64,000 nt of DNA. Origin: Coprococcus comes ATCC 27758. Lineage in GTDB: Bacteria; Bacillota; Clostridia; Lachnospirales; Lachnospiraceae. Both the position numbers and the translations under genes were made by a program. Each line of letters begins with the position of its first letter. Within the stretch, counting starts at the first letter, position 1. Where the stretch lies: the NCBI RefSeq assembly GCF_025149785.1, contig NZ_CP102277.1:1364001-1428000 (forward strand), in the 5' to 3' direction. Below the pieces are notes generated by a model that did not search any database, had not been told where the DNA came from, and was given only the letters and a program-made list of their open reading frames with translations. Below are positions 1 through 7,236 of this stretch, piece by piece.

Positions 1-177
1 CCAAAACATGAGTAAGTAGCCATTTTATGAAGAAAAATGAGCGGATTACGAATGTTTTGAGGATTGTGAGAGCACGAAAGTGCGGAACAATCCGGTATCA
101 GGGAAACGAAGGAACGGAACACCGGAACAATCCGGTATCATATATACGGAAACGATTAGGAGAGAAGGAAGTTAAAA
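1..177 (+). promoter_or_regulatory. Structured leader upstream of hypE with an 18-bp direct repeat
   Basis: No complete gene is visible here; an upstream frame may end with the stop at 13-15. The 18-mer CGGAACAATCCGGTATCA occurs at 83-100 and again at 123-140. GGATTGT at 61-67 can pair with ACAATCC at 87-93, enclosing an inner GCAC-GAAA-GTGC hairpin (72-83), or with the second ACAATCC at 127-133. The two pairings exclude each other. No clear promoter is seen, so the operon may start further upstream. Seen in sequence; any switching function is inference. Confidence 0.45.
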
Positions 178-1197
178 ATGGAAAATAAAATGGACAACCA
201 GACAGTAACTATGGCACACGGAGCCGGCGGAAAGCAGACTTCAGAGTTGATCGATAAAGTATTTGCAGCACATTTTGCCAATCCGGACCTGACTGCGGAT
301 GATGCGGCAGTTCTTACACCACCAGTCGGAAAGATGGCAGTATCTACGGATGGATTTATTGTATCTCCGGCATTCTTCCCAGGAGGAAATATCGGAAAGC
401 TTTCCATCTGCGGAACAGTTAATGACCTTGCATGTATGGGAGCAAAACCACTTTATCTGACTTGTGCATTTGTAATTGAAGAAGGATTTCCGATGGAAAA
501 ACTGGAAGAGATTGCAGCAGCAATGGAGAAAACGGCAAAAGAAGCCGGTGTCCGTATTGTATCCGGAGATACCAAGGTAGCAGGAAAGGGACAGGTAGAC
601 GGTGTATTTATCACAACAACCGGAATGGGACAGATCGAGGACGGCGTAAAAGTCGGAGGAGAACTGGCACAGCCGGGAGACGCGATCATTGTGACCGGAG
701 ATGTGGGACGCCATGGTTGTACGATCCTTCTTGCAAGAGAAGACTTCGGAATCGAAGCGGATGTGACCAGTGACTGTGCACCACTATGGCATACTGTAGA
801 AGAAGTGATAAATGCAACACATGATCTGCATGTCATCCGTGATGCGACAAGAGGTGGAGTTGGAACAGTACTTTATGAGATTGCGGGACAAAGTAATGTT
901 GGAATCCGTCTGAATGCTGAAAAAGTTCCGGTTGCACCGGAAGTGAAGGGAGTCTGCGGAATGCTTGGACTGGAGCCACTTTACCTTGCATGTGAAGGAA
1001 GAATGGTCATTATGGCACCAAAAGCAGAGGCAGAAAAGATTGTAGAAGTACTGCACAAATGTCCGTATTCACAGAATGCGGCAATTATCGGAGAAGTAAC
1101 TGCAGAGCAGCCGGGGAAAGTAGTCATGACTACAGAAATCGGAACGCAGGCACTTCTTCCACAGCCGGGCGGAGAATTGCTGCCACGTATCTGCTAA
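178..1197 (+). CDS. hypE: Hydrogenase expression/formation protein HypE
   Basis: HypE (339 residues) is the AIR-synthase-like ATPase that dehydrates an S-carbamoyl group on its own C-terminal cysteine to thiocyanate, giving the cyanide ligands of the [NiFe]-hydrogenase active site. The protein shows an N-terminal HGAGGK motif, the DDAAVL and STDGF segments, a CGTVNDLACMGAKP block and RDATRGGVG in the second half. It ends in the diagnostic PRIC, with Cys339 last. The ATG at 178 follows a purine-rich AGGAGAGAAGGAA. It is the first visible gene of a same-strand run into nitrogenase-like genes, and no hydrogenase subunit lies in the window. Its partners HypF/C/D could lie just upstream. Family call is firm; its role in this operon is open. 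Confidence 0.9.
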   Translation: MENKMDNQTVTMAHGAGGKQTSELIDKVFAAHFANPDLTADDAAVLTPPVGKMAVSTDGFIVSPAFFPGGNIGKLSICGTVNDLACMGAKPLYLTCAFVIEEGFPMEKLEEIAAAMEKTAKEAGVRIVSGDTKVAGKGQVDGVFITTTGMGQIEDGVKVGGELAQPGDAIIVTGDVGRHGCTILLAREDFGIEADVTSDCAPLWHTVEEVINATHDLHVIRDATRGGVGTVLYEIAGQSNVGIRLNAEKVPVAPEVKGVCGMLGLEPLYLACEGRMVIMAPKAEAEKIVEVLHKCPYSQNAAIIGEVTAEQPGKVVMTTEIGTQALLPQPGGELLPRIC

Positions 1198-1248
1198 ACA
1201 ATCTGAAATGCGGAATCGGTGACATTTCAAAAAGAAAGGAGACTTTTC

Positions 1249-1521
1249 ATGGACACCAGAGTAGCAGTCATTTCAATTATTGTGGAGAATCCTGCCGCGA
1301 TTGAGGAACTGAACCATTACCTGCATGAAGCAGGAGAGTATATCATTGGAAGAATGGGAATTCCGTACCGGGAGAAGGGAATTAATATCATCAGCATCGC
1401 CATTGATGCACCGCAAGATATGATCAGTGCTTTGTCAGGGAAGATCGGGCGTCTGAATGGGGTATCCACAAAAACGGCGTACTCGAACGTCATTACGAAA
1501 GCGGAGGAAAAAGCGGAATGA
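1249..1521 (+). CDS. TM1266-type small putative regulator of the iron-only hydrogenase system
   Basis: A 90-residue protein resembling the TM1266 family, small ferredoxin-like-fold proteins (similar to the NikR ligand-binding domain) found near [FeFe]-hydrogenase maturation genes and annotated as putative regulators. Visible features are a VAVISIIVENP first strand, the segment IIGRMGIPYREKGINIISI and a C-terminal half with SGKIGRLNGVSTKTAYS. I place the start at ATG 1249, seven bases after AAAGGAGA; an in-frame ATG at 1219 lacks a ribosome site. Its stop overlaps the next gene by four bases (ATGA at 1518-1521), implying translational coupling to the NifH-like protein. Biochemical function is not established for the family. 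Confidence 0.75.
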   Translation: MDTRVAVISIIVENPAAIEELNHYLHEAGEYIIGRMGIPYREKGINIISIAIDAPQDMISALSGKIGRLNGVSTKTAYSNVITKAEEKAE

Positions 1522-2285
1522 AAAAGATAGCAGTGTACGGAAAAGGCGGGATCGGAAAATCCACAACTGTATCCAATCTTGCGGTGGCACTTGCCGAAAA
1601 AGGATACAAGGTCATGCAGATCGGCTGTGATCCGAAGGCGGATTCGACCATCCAGCTCCGACACGGAAAGGAGATTCCAACCGTACTGGAAATGTTCCAA
1701 CAGAAGAAACAGAATCTAAAACTGGAAGATATGGTTACGGTTGGCTATGCAGGTGTGGTCTGTGTAGAAGCAGGTGGACCGACACCGGGACTTGGATGTG
1801 CAGGACGCGGGATTATCACCGCCCTTGAGAAGCTGGAAGAAACCGGTGCTTATGAGACCTACCAGCCGGATATCGTGTTATATGATGTACTTGGTGATGT
1901 AGTCTGCGGTGGCTTTTCCATGCCAATGCGAAAAGGCTATGCGGATCAGGTATTCATCATCACATCCGGTGAAAATATGGCGATCCATGCCGGGGCCAAT
2001 ATTGCAATGGCAGTAGAGAATTTCAGGAACCGGGGATATGCTTCCCTTGGCGGTATTATTTTAAATAAAAGAGAGGTTCCGAGAGAGGAAGAAAAGGTGC
2101 GGGAGCTTGCAGGGGATTTTCACACGCAGATCATTGGACAGCTTGACCGGAGCGAACTTGTGATGGAAGCAGAAGAAGCCGGTAAGGTTCTGCTGGAATA
2201 CGCACCGGATTCTCAGATGGCAGAGGAATACCGGAAGCTGGCAGATCAGATCCTTGCAGTGTGCGGAGAGGAGAGACCATGTTAA
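1518..2285 (+). CDS. NifH-like ATP-dependent reductase (nitrogenase iron-protein family)
   Basis: A 255-residue member of the NifH/BchL/CfbC family: homodimeric MgATP-dependent Fe-S reductases that donate low-potential electrons to a NifDK-like partner. The P-loop GKGGIGKST covers residues 8-16 and GCDPKADST follows at 36-44. Both [4Fe-4S] ligands are present: Cys94 in GGPTPGLGCAGRG and Cys130 in DVLGDVVCGGF. Arg97 occupies the site that is ADP-ribosylated in some NifH proteins. It is shorter than true NifH (about 290), mainly at the C terminus. Start and stop overlap both neighbours, so it is coupled to the two component-1-like genes. Without nifB/E/N genes I do not call this nitrogen fixation. 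The partner specificity is unknown. Confidence 0.85.
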   Translation: MKKIAVYGKGGIGKSTTVSNLAVALAEKGYKVMQIGCDPKADSTIQLRHGKEIPTVLEMFQQKKQNLKLEDMVTVGYAGVVCVEAGGPTPGLGCAGRGIITALEKLEETGAYETYQPDIVLYDVLGDVVCGGFSMPMRKGYADQVFIITSGENMAIHAGANIAMAVENFRNRGYASLGGIILNKREVPREEEKVRELAGDFHTQIIGQLDRSELVMEAEEAGKVLLEYAPDSQMAEEYRKLADQILAVCGEERPC

Positions 2286-3619
2286 AACGGGTAGGACATC
2301 CGGTGGATGAAAAAGGCGCGGCAGTAGCCATCAAGGATGCCACATTTCCGGTTCCATTTGCACCGGGGCTTGAATTTAACTCGCCGGTTCACGGCAACTG
2401 GAACATCGTACATACCGGAATGCTGATGCCGGAGGCAAGACAGATCTATGTCTGTGCAGATAACTGCATGCGAGGTGTGGTGCTGACAGCGGCGGAAATG
2501 AATGCGGCTGACCGGTTTTCCTTTGTGATCGTAAAAGAAGAGAATCTGTTAAATGGAAATCTGGAGGACATCACCATCGAAGGCGTGACGGATGTGCTGA
2601 ATAAGTTGGAAGAAAAACCGAAAGCAGTTCTTTTATTTACCGTCTGTCTGCATCATTTTCTGGGATGCGATCTGGAACGGGTGTATCAGGAACTGGAAGA
2701 GAGGTTCCCAAAGATTACATTTATCCGCTGTTATATGGATCCGATCATGCAGAAGCATGGACCGACACCGGATCAGAAGCTGAGAAAAGCGATTTATGAG
2801 CCACTTCCAAAGCGAAAAGCAGATGAAAAAGCTGTGAGTTTTCTCGGCAGTGATTTCGTACTGGAAAAAAATGCAGATCTGAAACGAATCGTCCGGGCAC
2901 ATCAGGGAATCTTCCGGGAACTGCCGGGATGTAAAAGCTGGGAAGACTATCTGGCACTTTCCGAAGGGAAACTTTTTATATCTTCTTATCCACCATCTAA
3001 GTATGGTGCGGAAGCGCTTTCAGAGCGTCTGAAACGACCATACCTGTATCTGCCGGGCAGCTTTGATTATGAAGAGATCACAGCACAGCTGGAAAATTTT
3101 TGCCAGACAATGGGCTATGGAAAGCTGGAGGAAACGATTTCAGTAGAAGGGGAAATTGATGCCTGTGAAAAGGCACTGGAAAAGGCGCATGAGGTGATCG
3201 GAGACACTGCGGTTGCCATTGATTATCTGTACCATCCACGTCCACTGGGACTTGCAAAGCTTCTGCTTACTCATGGCTTCCGGGTAATACGGATCTATCT
3301 GGATTCCATCAGTCCGGAAGAAAAAGCAGAATTTGAGTGGCTGAAGGAGCATGCACCGGATCTGCAGTTGATTGCAACGATCCAGGTGAAAATGCGTGTG
3401 CTTCCGAGAACATCGGATGAAAAAATACTGGCGATCGGACAGAAGGCGGCATGGTTTACAGGAAGTCCGTATTTTGTCAATATGGTACAGGGCGACGGCC
3501 TTTACGGATTTGACGGGATCCGCAGGACGGCAGAGCTTATGGCCGAAGCATTTACCGAAGAAAAAGACACGGAAGATCTGGTTGTGCGAAAAGGATGGGG
3601 GTGTGAAAGCTGTATATGA
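2279..3619 (+). CDS. Nitrogenase component 1-like protein, NifD-type subunit
   Basis: A 446-residue oxidoreductase/nitrogenase component 1 protein. I choose the ATG at 2279, right after GGAGAGGAGAGA and overlapping the NifH-like stop by seven bases; an in-frame ATG at 2261 would add six residues. Candidate cluster ligands are Cys59 and Cys63 (VCADNCMRG) and Cys123 and Cys130 (FTVCLHHFLGCD), roughly where NifD places P-cluster cysteines. The C terminus ends GWGCESCI, a CxxC that typical NifD proteins lack. The gene overlaps the next by ATGA. It probably forms a heteromer with the following protein and receives electrons from the NifH-like protein. Substrate unknown; family assignment is based on context and motif layout. 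Confidence 0.75.
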   Translation: MLKRVGHPVDEKGAAVAIKDATFPVPFAPGLEFNSPVHGNWNIVHTGMLMPEARQIYVCADNCMRGVVLTAAEMNAADRFSFVIVKEENLLNGNLEDITIEGVTDVLNKLEEKPKAVLLFTVCLHHFLGCDLERVYQELEERFPKITFIRCYMDPIMQKHGPTPDQKLRKAIYEPLPKRKADEKAVSFLGSDFVLEKNADLKRIVRAHQGIFRELPGCKSWEDYLALSEGKLFISSYPPSKYGAEALSERLKRPYLYLPGSFDYEEITAQLENFCQTMGYGKLEETISVEGEIDACEKALEKAHEVIGDTAVAIDYLYHPRPLGLAKLLLTHGFRVIRIYLDSISPEEKAEFEWLKEHAPDLQLIATIQVKMRVLPRTSDEKILAIGQKAAWFTGSPYFVNMVQGDGLYGFDGIRRTAELMAEAFTEEKDTEDLVVRKGWGCESCI

Positions 3620-4809
3620 GACAATCTTATCGAATCATACCAATTTATACATCGGATGTATCCGGTGTGTGTTCTGCACTTTATGAGCTTGGCGGCATGA
3701 CAGTTATGCACGACCCGTCCGGATGCAATTCGACCTACAACACTCACGATGAGATCCGCTGGTACGATCAGGACAGTCTGATCTATATTTCCGGTCTGAC
3801 AGAAATTGATGCGATCATGGGAAATGATGAAAAATTTCTGGATGATATCAAAGAGGCAGCAAGGGAGCTGCATCCGAAATTTATTGCCCTTGCAGGATCC
3901 CCAATTCCGTATATGAATGGAACCGATTTTCCGGCACTGGCACAGGTACTGGAAGAAGAAACCGGGATTCCTGCATTTGCAGTACCTACGAACGGAATGC
4001 ATGATTATGTGTATGGGGCAGGAATTGCATTAGAGGAGATCGCGAAAAGATTTACCGGGGAAAAGACAGGACGGATTCAGGCACGCACCGTCAATCTGCT
4101 TGGTGTGACACCACTGGACTTTGGACCGGTATCTCATGTAGAGGTGCTGAAAGAGAACCTGAAAGCCTGTGGATGGAAGGTGCTGTCTACCTGGGCAATG
4201 GGAGATGAACTGGATGCATTTTTGCAGGCAGGAGAAGCAGAGGTGAATCTGGTGGTATCTTCGGTCGGGCTTCGTGCGGCGAAAGTACTGGAAGAAAAGT
4301 TCGGAACCCCGTATGTGGTTGGAACGCCGATTGGCTCTTATACAGAGCGGATTGCGAAAGCACTGGAAGAAAAAGAGCAGATACCATATCGAAAGGATCG
4401 GATGCAGGGTGAAATTGAAGAAATCATGGAGCAGAAGGGAAACAGAAATCCGGCATCGGGAGAAGAAATAAAGAAGCCTGAAGCGGCCGGCAGACAAAAG
4501 AAAGTGACTCTGATCGGAGAACCGGTGACCATGGAATCTCTGGCAGCAGGGATCGAACAGAAATATGGCTGTCCGGTGGAAGTTCTCTGCCCGCTGGAAA
4601 AAACAGAAGGTCTGCTTTGCAGACAGGACAGATGGATCTGTGGGGAAGAAGAAATGGAAGAAGCATTGAAAGATGCAGAAATCATTGTAGCGGATCCATT
4701 GTATCAGCCAATCTGTCCGAAGTATTGTATGTTTTATGAACTGCCGCATATTGCATTTTCCGGAAGAATTTATCTGAAAAGGCTTCCGGTGCTGGGACAA
4801 CTGATTTAG
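3616..4809 (+). CDS. Nitrogenase component 1-like protein, NifK-type subunit
   Basis: A 397-residue partner of the preceding NifD-like protein, much shorter than NifK (about 520). Near the N terminus, GVCSALYELGG (Cys19) and HDPSGCNSTY (Cys37) resemble the cysteine segments that bind the bridging cluster in component 1 proteins. A middle segment around TPLDFGPVSHVEVL and a charged, low-complexity linker (about residues 268-298, rich in E, K, N and G) separate it from a C-terminal Rossmann-like part beginning KKVTLIGEPV. The C-terminal part has CPKYCMFYELPHIAF. It starts four bases inside the previous gene and is followed by a terminator, closing the operon. Whether it binds a catalytic cofactor or only a simple cluster cannot be told from sequence. 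Confidence 0.72.
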   Translation: MRQSYRIIPIYTSDVSGVCSALYELGGMTVMHDPSGCNSTYNTHDEIRWYDQDSLIYISGLTEIDAIMGNDEKFLDDIKEAARELHPKFIALAGSPIPYMNGTDFPALAQVLEEETGIPAFAVPTNGMHDYVYGAGIALEEIAKRFTGEKTGRIQARTVNLLGVTPLDFGPVSHVEVLKENLKACGWKVLSTWAMGDELDAFLQAGEAEVNLVVSSVGLRAAKVLEEKFGTPYVVGTPIGSYTERIAKALEEKEQIPYRKDRMQGEIEEIMEQKGNRNPASGEEIKKPEAAGRQKKVTLIGEPVTMESLAAGIEQKYGCPVEVLCPLEKTEGLLCRQDRWICGEEEMEEALKDAEIIVADPLYQPICPKYCMFYELPHIAFSGRIYLKRLPVLGQLI

Positions 4810-4816
4810 ATGCGGT

Positions 4817-4859
4817 AAAAATGGATCAAATTCTCACAAAAGAGATTGATCCATTTTTT
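4817..4859 (+). terminator. Intrinsic terminator of the nitrogenase-like operon
   Basis: The arms AAAAATGGATCAA (4817-4829) and TTGATCCATTTTTT (4846-4859) flank a loop that can extend the stem with TCTC/GAGA. It ends in a T run, eight bases after the NifK-like stop codon. Confidence 0.85.
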
Positions 4860-4875
4860 GTTTCCGTTTTTTCTA

Positions 4876-4900
4876 TAACAGGAAATTGCATTTCCTGTTA
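4876..4900. repeat. Perfect 10-bp inverted repeat, small hairpin
   Basis: TAACAGGAAA at 4876-4885 and TTTCCTGTTA at 4891-4900 are perfect inverted arms around a five-base loop TTGCA. A similar but longer hairpin with the same TAACAGGAAATT start lies at 30174-30210 after gapA. It has no T run of its own and sits just beyond the operon terminator; it may be a second 3' hairpin. Confidence 0.5.
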
Positions 4901-5037
4901 TTAAAAGGTCTCCGGCAGGTTTCAAAATATTGTCATGATCAATTTTGTGACAAAAAAATTAAATAAAGCATTAAAAACAGTACCTTTTTTGCGAAAAAAC
5001 TGTTATAATTTATAACAAATCATTTAATTATGAGAGG

Positions 5038-5730
5038 ATGTTTGTGGTTTTAGAAATCATATTATGGATAATAAGGTTCTTTTTCGGAGCTGGCATCTTC
5101 AGCTTCTTACATATTGTCATCGATAAATTAACATACGGGAAAAGCGCAATATGTGCAAAGAGCAAGAGGATTGCAAGATATTTCTTAGTGGAATTAACAG
5201 GTGGAGTATCCATGACCGGTTGTGCGATTGTATATGGTTGCGGGAAAATGGGTGTGATTTCACTAAGAGGCGCAGTTTTTTTTATATATTTGGGAATACT
5301 GTTTGTGATTGCCTTGGTTGACTGGCATATACAGATGATTTATGATCGATTTCATATTATGATCTTGATACTTGCGGTTTTGGACTTTATGCTTTATCCG
5401 GAGATGGGAATTGCTACAAGACTGACCGGTATGGGAATCATATCAGTGCCGATGCTGGTGCTGGCACTTGCAATTCCAGGGGCTTTCGGAGGCGGAGATA
5501 TCAAGCTGATGTCGGTAAGCGGATTGCTTATTGGTGGCGCGTCAATGATATGTGCAATGTGTATTGGGATTATAACAGGAGGTGCTTATGTGACACTGAT
5601 GCTGGTACGAAAGAGGCTGAATAAAACAGATCAGTTTGCGTTTGGACCATTTCTTGCGTTTGGACTTGCAACTGCAATTTTTCTGGGAGATAAGATGGCA
5701 GTGTGGTATCTGCAGTTTGGGGCGGTATAG
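5038..5730 (+). CDS. Prepilin peptidase-like membrane protein (A24 family) lacking the N-terminal CxxC domain
   Basis: A 230-residue hydrophobic protein of the type IV prepilin/preflagellin aspartic peptidase family. The first catalytic Asp lies in IALVDWHIQMIYDR and the second in the GxGD-type motif GGGDIKLMS, each at the edge of a membrane segment. The N terminus keeps the family's FSFLHIVIDKL helix, but the zinc-binding CxxC pairs expected for N-methylation are missing; only isolated cysteines remain. No pilin or secretion ATPase is adjacent, so the substrate is unknown. A TATAAT at 5004-5009 lies upstream, with a weak -35. It could be a preflagellin-peptidase-like or Flp-type enzyme with peptidase activity only. 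Confidence 0.75.
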   Translation: MFVVLEIILWIIRFFFGAGIFSFLHIVIDKLTYGKSAICAKSKRIARYFLVELTGGVSMTGCAIVYGCGKMGVISLRGAVFFIYLGILFVIALVDWHIQMIYDRFHIMILILAVLDFMLYPEMGIATRLTGMGIISVPMLVLALAIPGAFGGGDIKLMSVSGLLIGGASMICAMCIGIITGGAYVTLMLVRKRLNKTDQFAFGPFLAFGLATAIFLGDKMAVWYLQFGAV

Positions 5731-5889
5731 GCAGAAAATGATTTGCGTGTGGAATTGTGCAGATTAAGTATGGACGGATAAGGGCTGGTATGATAGTATA
5801 AATGCGGAAAATTTGTATATTTCGAAAAATATATCATAGGAGTAGAAAATTATTGTGGGAGCTTTAAATATAAAAAAAGGTACAAAAAT
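5731..5889. other. Short intergenic stretch broken by the IS element
   Basis: No complete gene. A possible ribosome site (ATAGGAGTAG) and start codon (GTG near 5853) open a frame that runs into the IS left end and stops there. The element may therefore have interrupted the first codons of another gene. Evidence is weak. Confidence 0.25.
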
Positions 5890-5947
5890 GATATGCTACC
5901 CTCATATAGGACAATGAAATATAAAAGTCCTATATGGGGGTATTTTC

Positions 5948-6631
5948 ATGTTCAGAAAGAGTAAGATAGAACCAGTAGAAAAAGTAAAAATAGTCGAACG
6001 CTACCTTTCAGGAGAAATTGGCATACGGAAAGTAGGAAAAGAATTGGGAGTTGATCATCATAGTATTCGAAATTGGATTTCTATTTATCAGTATGCTGGA
6101 TCAACTGGATTACTCAATCAACCGAAAAACAGATCTTATTCAAAAGATTTAAAAATATCTGCTATAAATGATTATCTTAACGGAGAAGGATCTCTTCAGG
6201 ATATTTGCACAAAATACGGAATTCGTTCACACAGACAGCTTTCCGATTGGATTAAGGTGTATAATTCTGGTGGAATATTAAAAACCTCCACTGGAGGTGC
6301 TTACATGAAAAAAGCAAAGAACACTACACTTGATGAGAGATTAAAAATAGTAACAGATTGTCTTGCAAATGATAAGAATTATGGTGCAATGGCACTCAAA
6401 TATGATTGTTCCTATCAACAAGTTCGCAATTGGGTAATACGATACGAAAAGATGGGTCAAGCGGGTCTGGAAGACAGACGTGGACGTCGTATAGCTTCTC
6501 TTCCAAGCAGAACACCTGAAGAAGAGTTACGTGATAAGATAGCTGAACTGGAAAGAAGAAATCTAGACTTACAAATGGAGAATGATCTGTTAAAAAAAGT
6601 CAGAGAACTGGAAAGGGGTCGCTATCTTTAA
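5948..6631 (+). CDS. IS150-type transposase OrfA
   Basis: A 227-residue OrfA with helix-turn-helix units. The first, GKELGVDHHSIRNWISIYQ, lies near residue 35, followed by related units around residues 85 and 150. The C terminus carries a leucine-zipper-like stretch (ELERRNLDLQMENDLLKKV). An A-rich TTAAAAAAAGTC near 6589-6600 is the expected place for the -1 frameshift that makes OrfAB in this family. An internal GGAGGT followed by ATG at 6305 could start a shorter product. A 38-codon segment around that internal start is absent from the sister copy at 44492. The protein may still be made, but with no complete OrfB. Confidence 0.85.
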   Translation: MFRKSKIEPVEKVKIVERYLSGEIGIRKVGKELGVDHHSIRNWISIYQYAGSTGLLNQPKNRSYSKDLKISAINDYLNGEGSLQDICTKYGIRSHRQLSDWIKVYNSGGILKTSTGGAYMKKAKNTTLDERLKIVTDCLANDKNYGAMALKYDCSYQQVRNWVIRYEKMGQAGLEDRRGRRIASLPSRTPEEELRDKIAELERRNLDLQMENDLLKKVRELERGRYL

Positions 6632-6639
6632 TCCATCGG

Positions 6640-7077
6640 TTAGCCGTTTATCTGCGTGCTATTTTAGATTTATATGATAGAAGGATTGTTTTCTTTAAAA
6701 TCAGCGATCACAATGATAATCCATTAGTTATGGACACGTTTGATGAGGCTGTTCGTCAGGAGGTAGATGCACACCCATTAGTTCATTCTAATCGAGGCTT
6801 TCAATATACAAGCGCACAGTTTTATACTAAATTAAAAAAACATCATATGAAGCAGAGTATGCCTAGAGTTGCCCACTGTATTGACAATGGACCAATGGAA
6901 GGGTTTTGGGGAATTCTAAAACGAGAAATGTATTATAAACAGCGTTTTAATGACAGAAGCTCTTTGATTACTGCGATAGCTAATTACATAGATTACTACA
7001 ACAACCAACGACTTCAAAGGAAACTGCATGTAATGACACCAATGAAATATCATGAGCAATCTACAAAAGCAGCATAA
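6640..7077 (+). pseudogene. OrfB (integrase-core transposase) remnant, N-terminal half deleted
   Basis: The frame reads YLRAILDLYDRRIVFF near 6649, then HSNRGFQYTS, then CIDNGPMEGFWGILKREMYY, and ends near YYNNQRLQRKLHVMTPMKYH. These are the second half of an IS150-type DDE integrase core, including the second Asp region and the Glu of the DDE triad (EGFWG). The N-terminal helix-turn-helix and first catalytic Asp, normally about 130 residues, are missing: orfA ends at 6631 and the frame resumes almost at once. The first ATG in the remaining frame is at 6730. This is an internal deletion, not a frameshift, so no active transposase can be made. Confidence 0.85.
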
Positions 7078-7236
7078 AATATCGCCAGCCATAGCATGGC
7101 TGACGATACAAAAATTTATTATTTTTTATTGTCCTCTTGACGGGGAGCATACCAGAAATGATCTGAAAAGTATGGTTCCTTTTTGAAAAAGCGAGGGAGA
7201 AAGAAGAGACTTTCCCTGTGAAGTTCCTGATAAATA

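Larger units (their letters stand above)
5890..7153 (+). mobile_element. Decayed IS3-family (IS150-type) insertion sequence, copy 1
   Basis: Imperfect terminal inverted repeats are visible: 5892-5915 begins TATGCTACCC and the complement of 7128-7151 begins TATGCTCCCC, with 18 of 24 positions matching; both share AGGACAAT at the inner side. Between them lie a complete orfA and only the C-terminal half of orfB, so the element cannot transpose alone. I see no clear target duplication. Just inside the left end, 5899-5912 and the stretch ending at 5940 form a hairpin (CCCTCATATAGGAC with GTCCTATATGGGGG). The hairpin overlaps the region ahead of orfA and may limit read-through from outside. A truncated sister copy starts at 44434. 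Confidence 0.88.

Noticed and set aside
83-140. Two 18-base direct repeats as a possible CRISPR start
   Set aside because: Only two copies, a 22-base spacer, no further repeats and no cas genes.
1518-4809. Calling the operon a true nitrogen-fixing nifHDK set
   Set aside because: Subunits are too short, cofactor-assembly genes are missing and the cofactor-binding residues of NifD cannot be identified.
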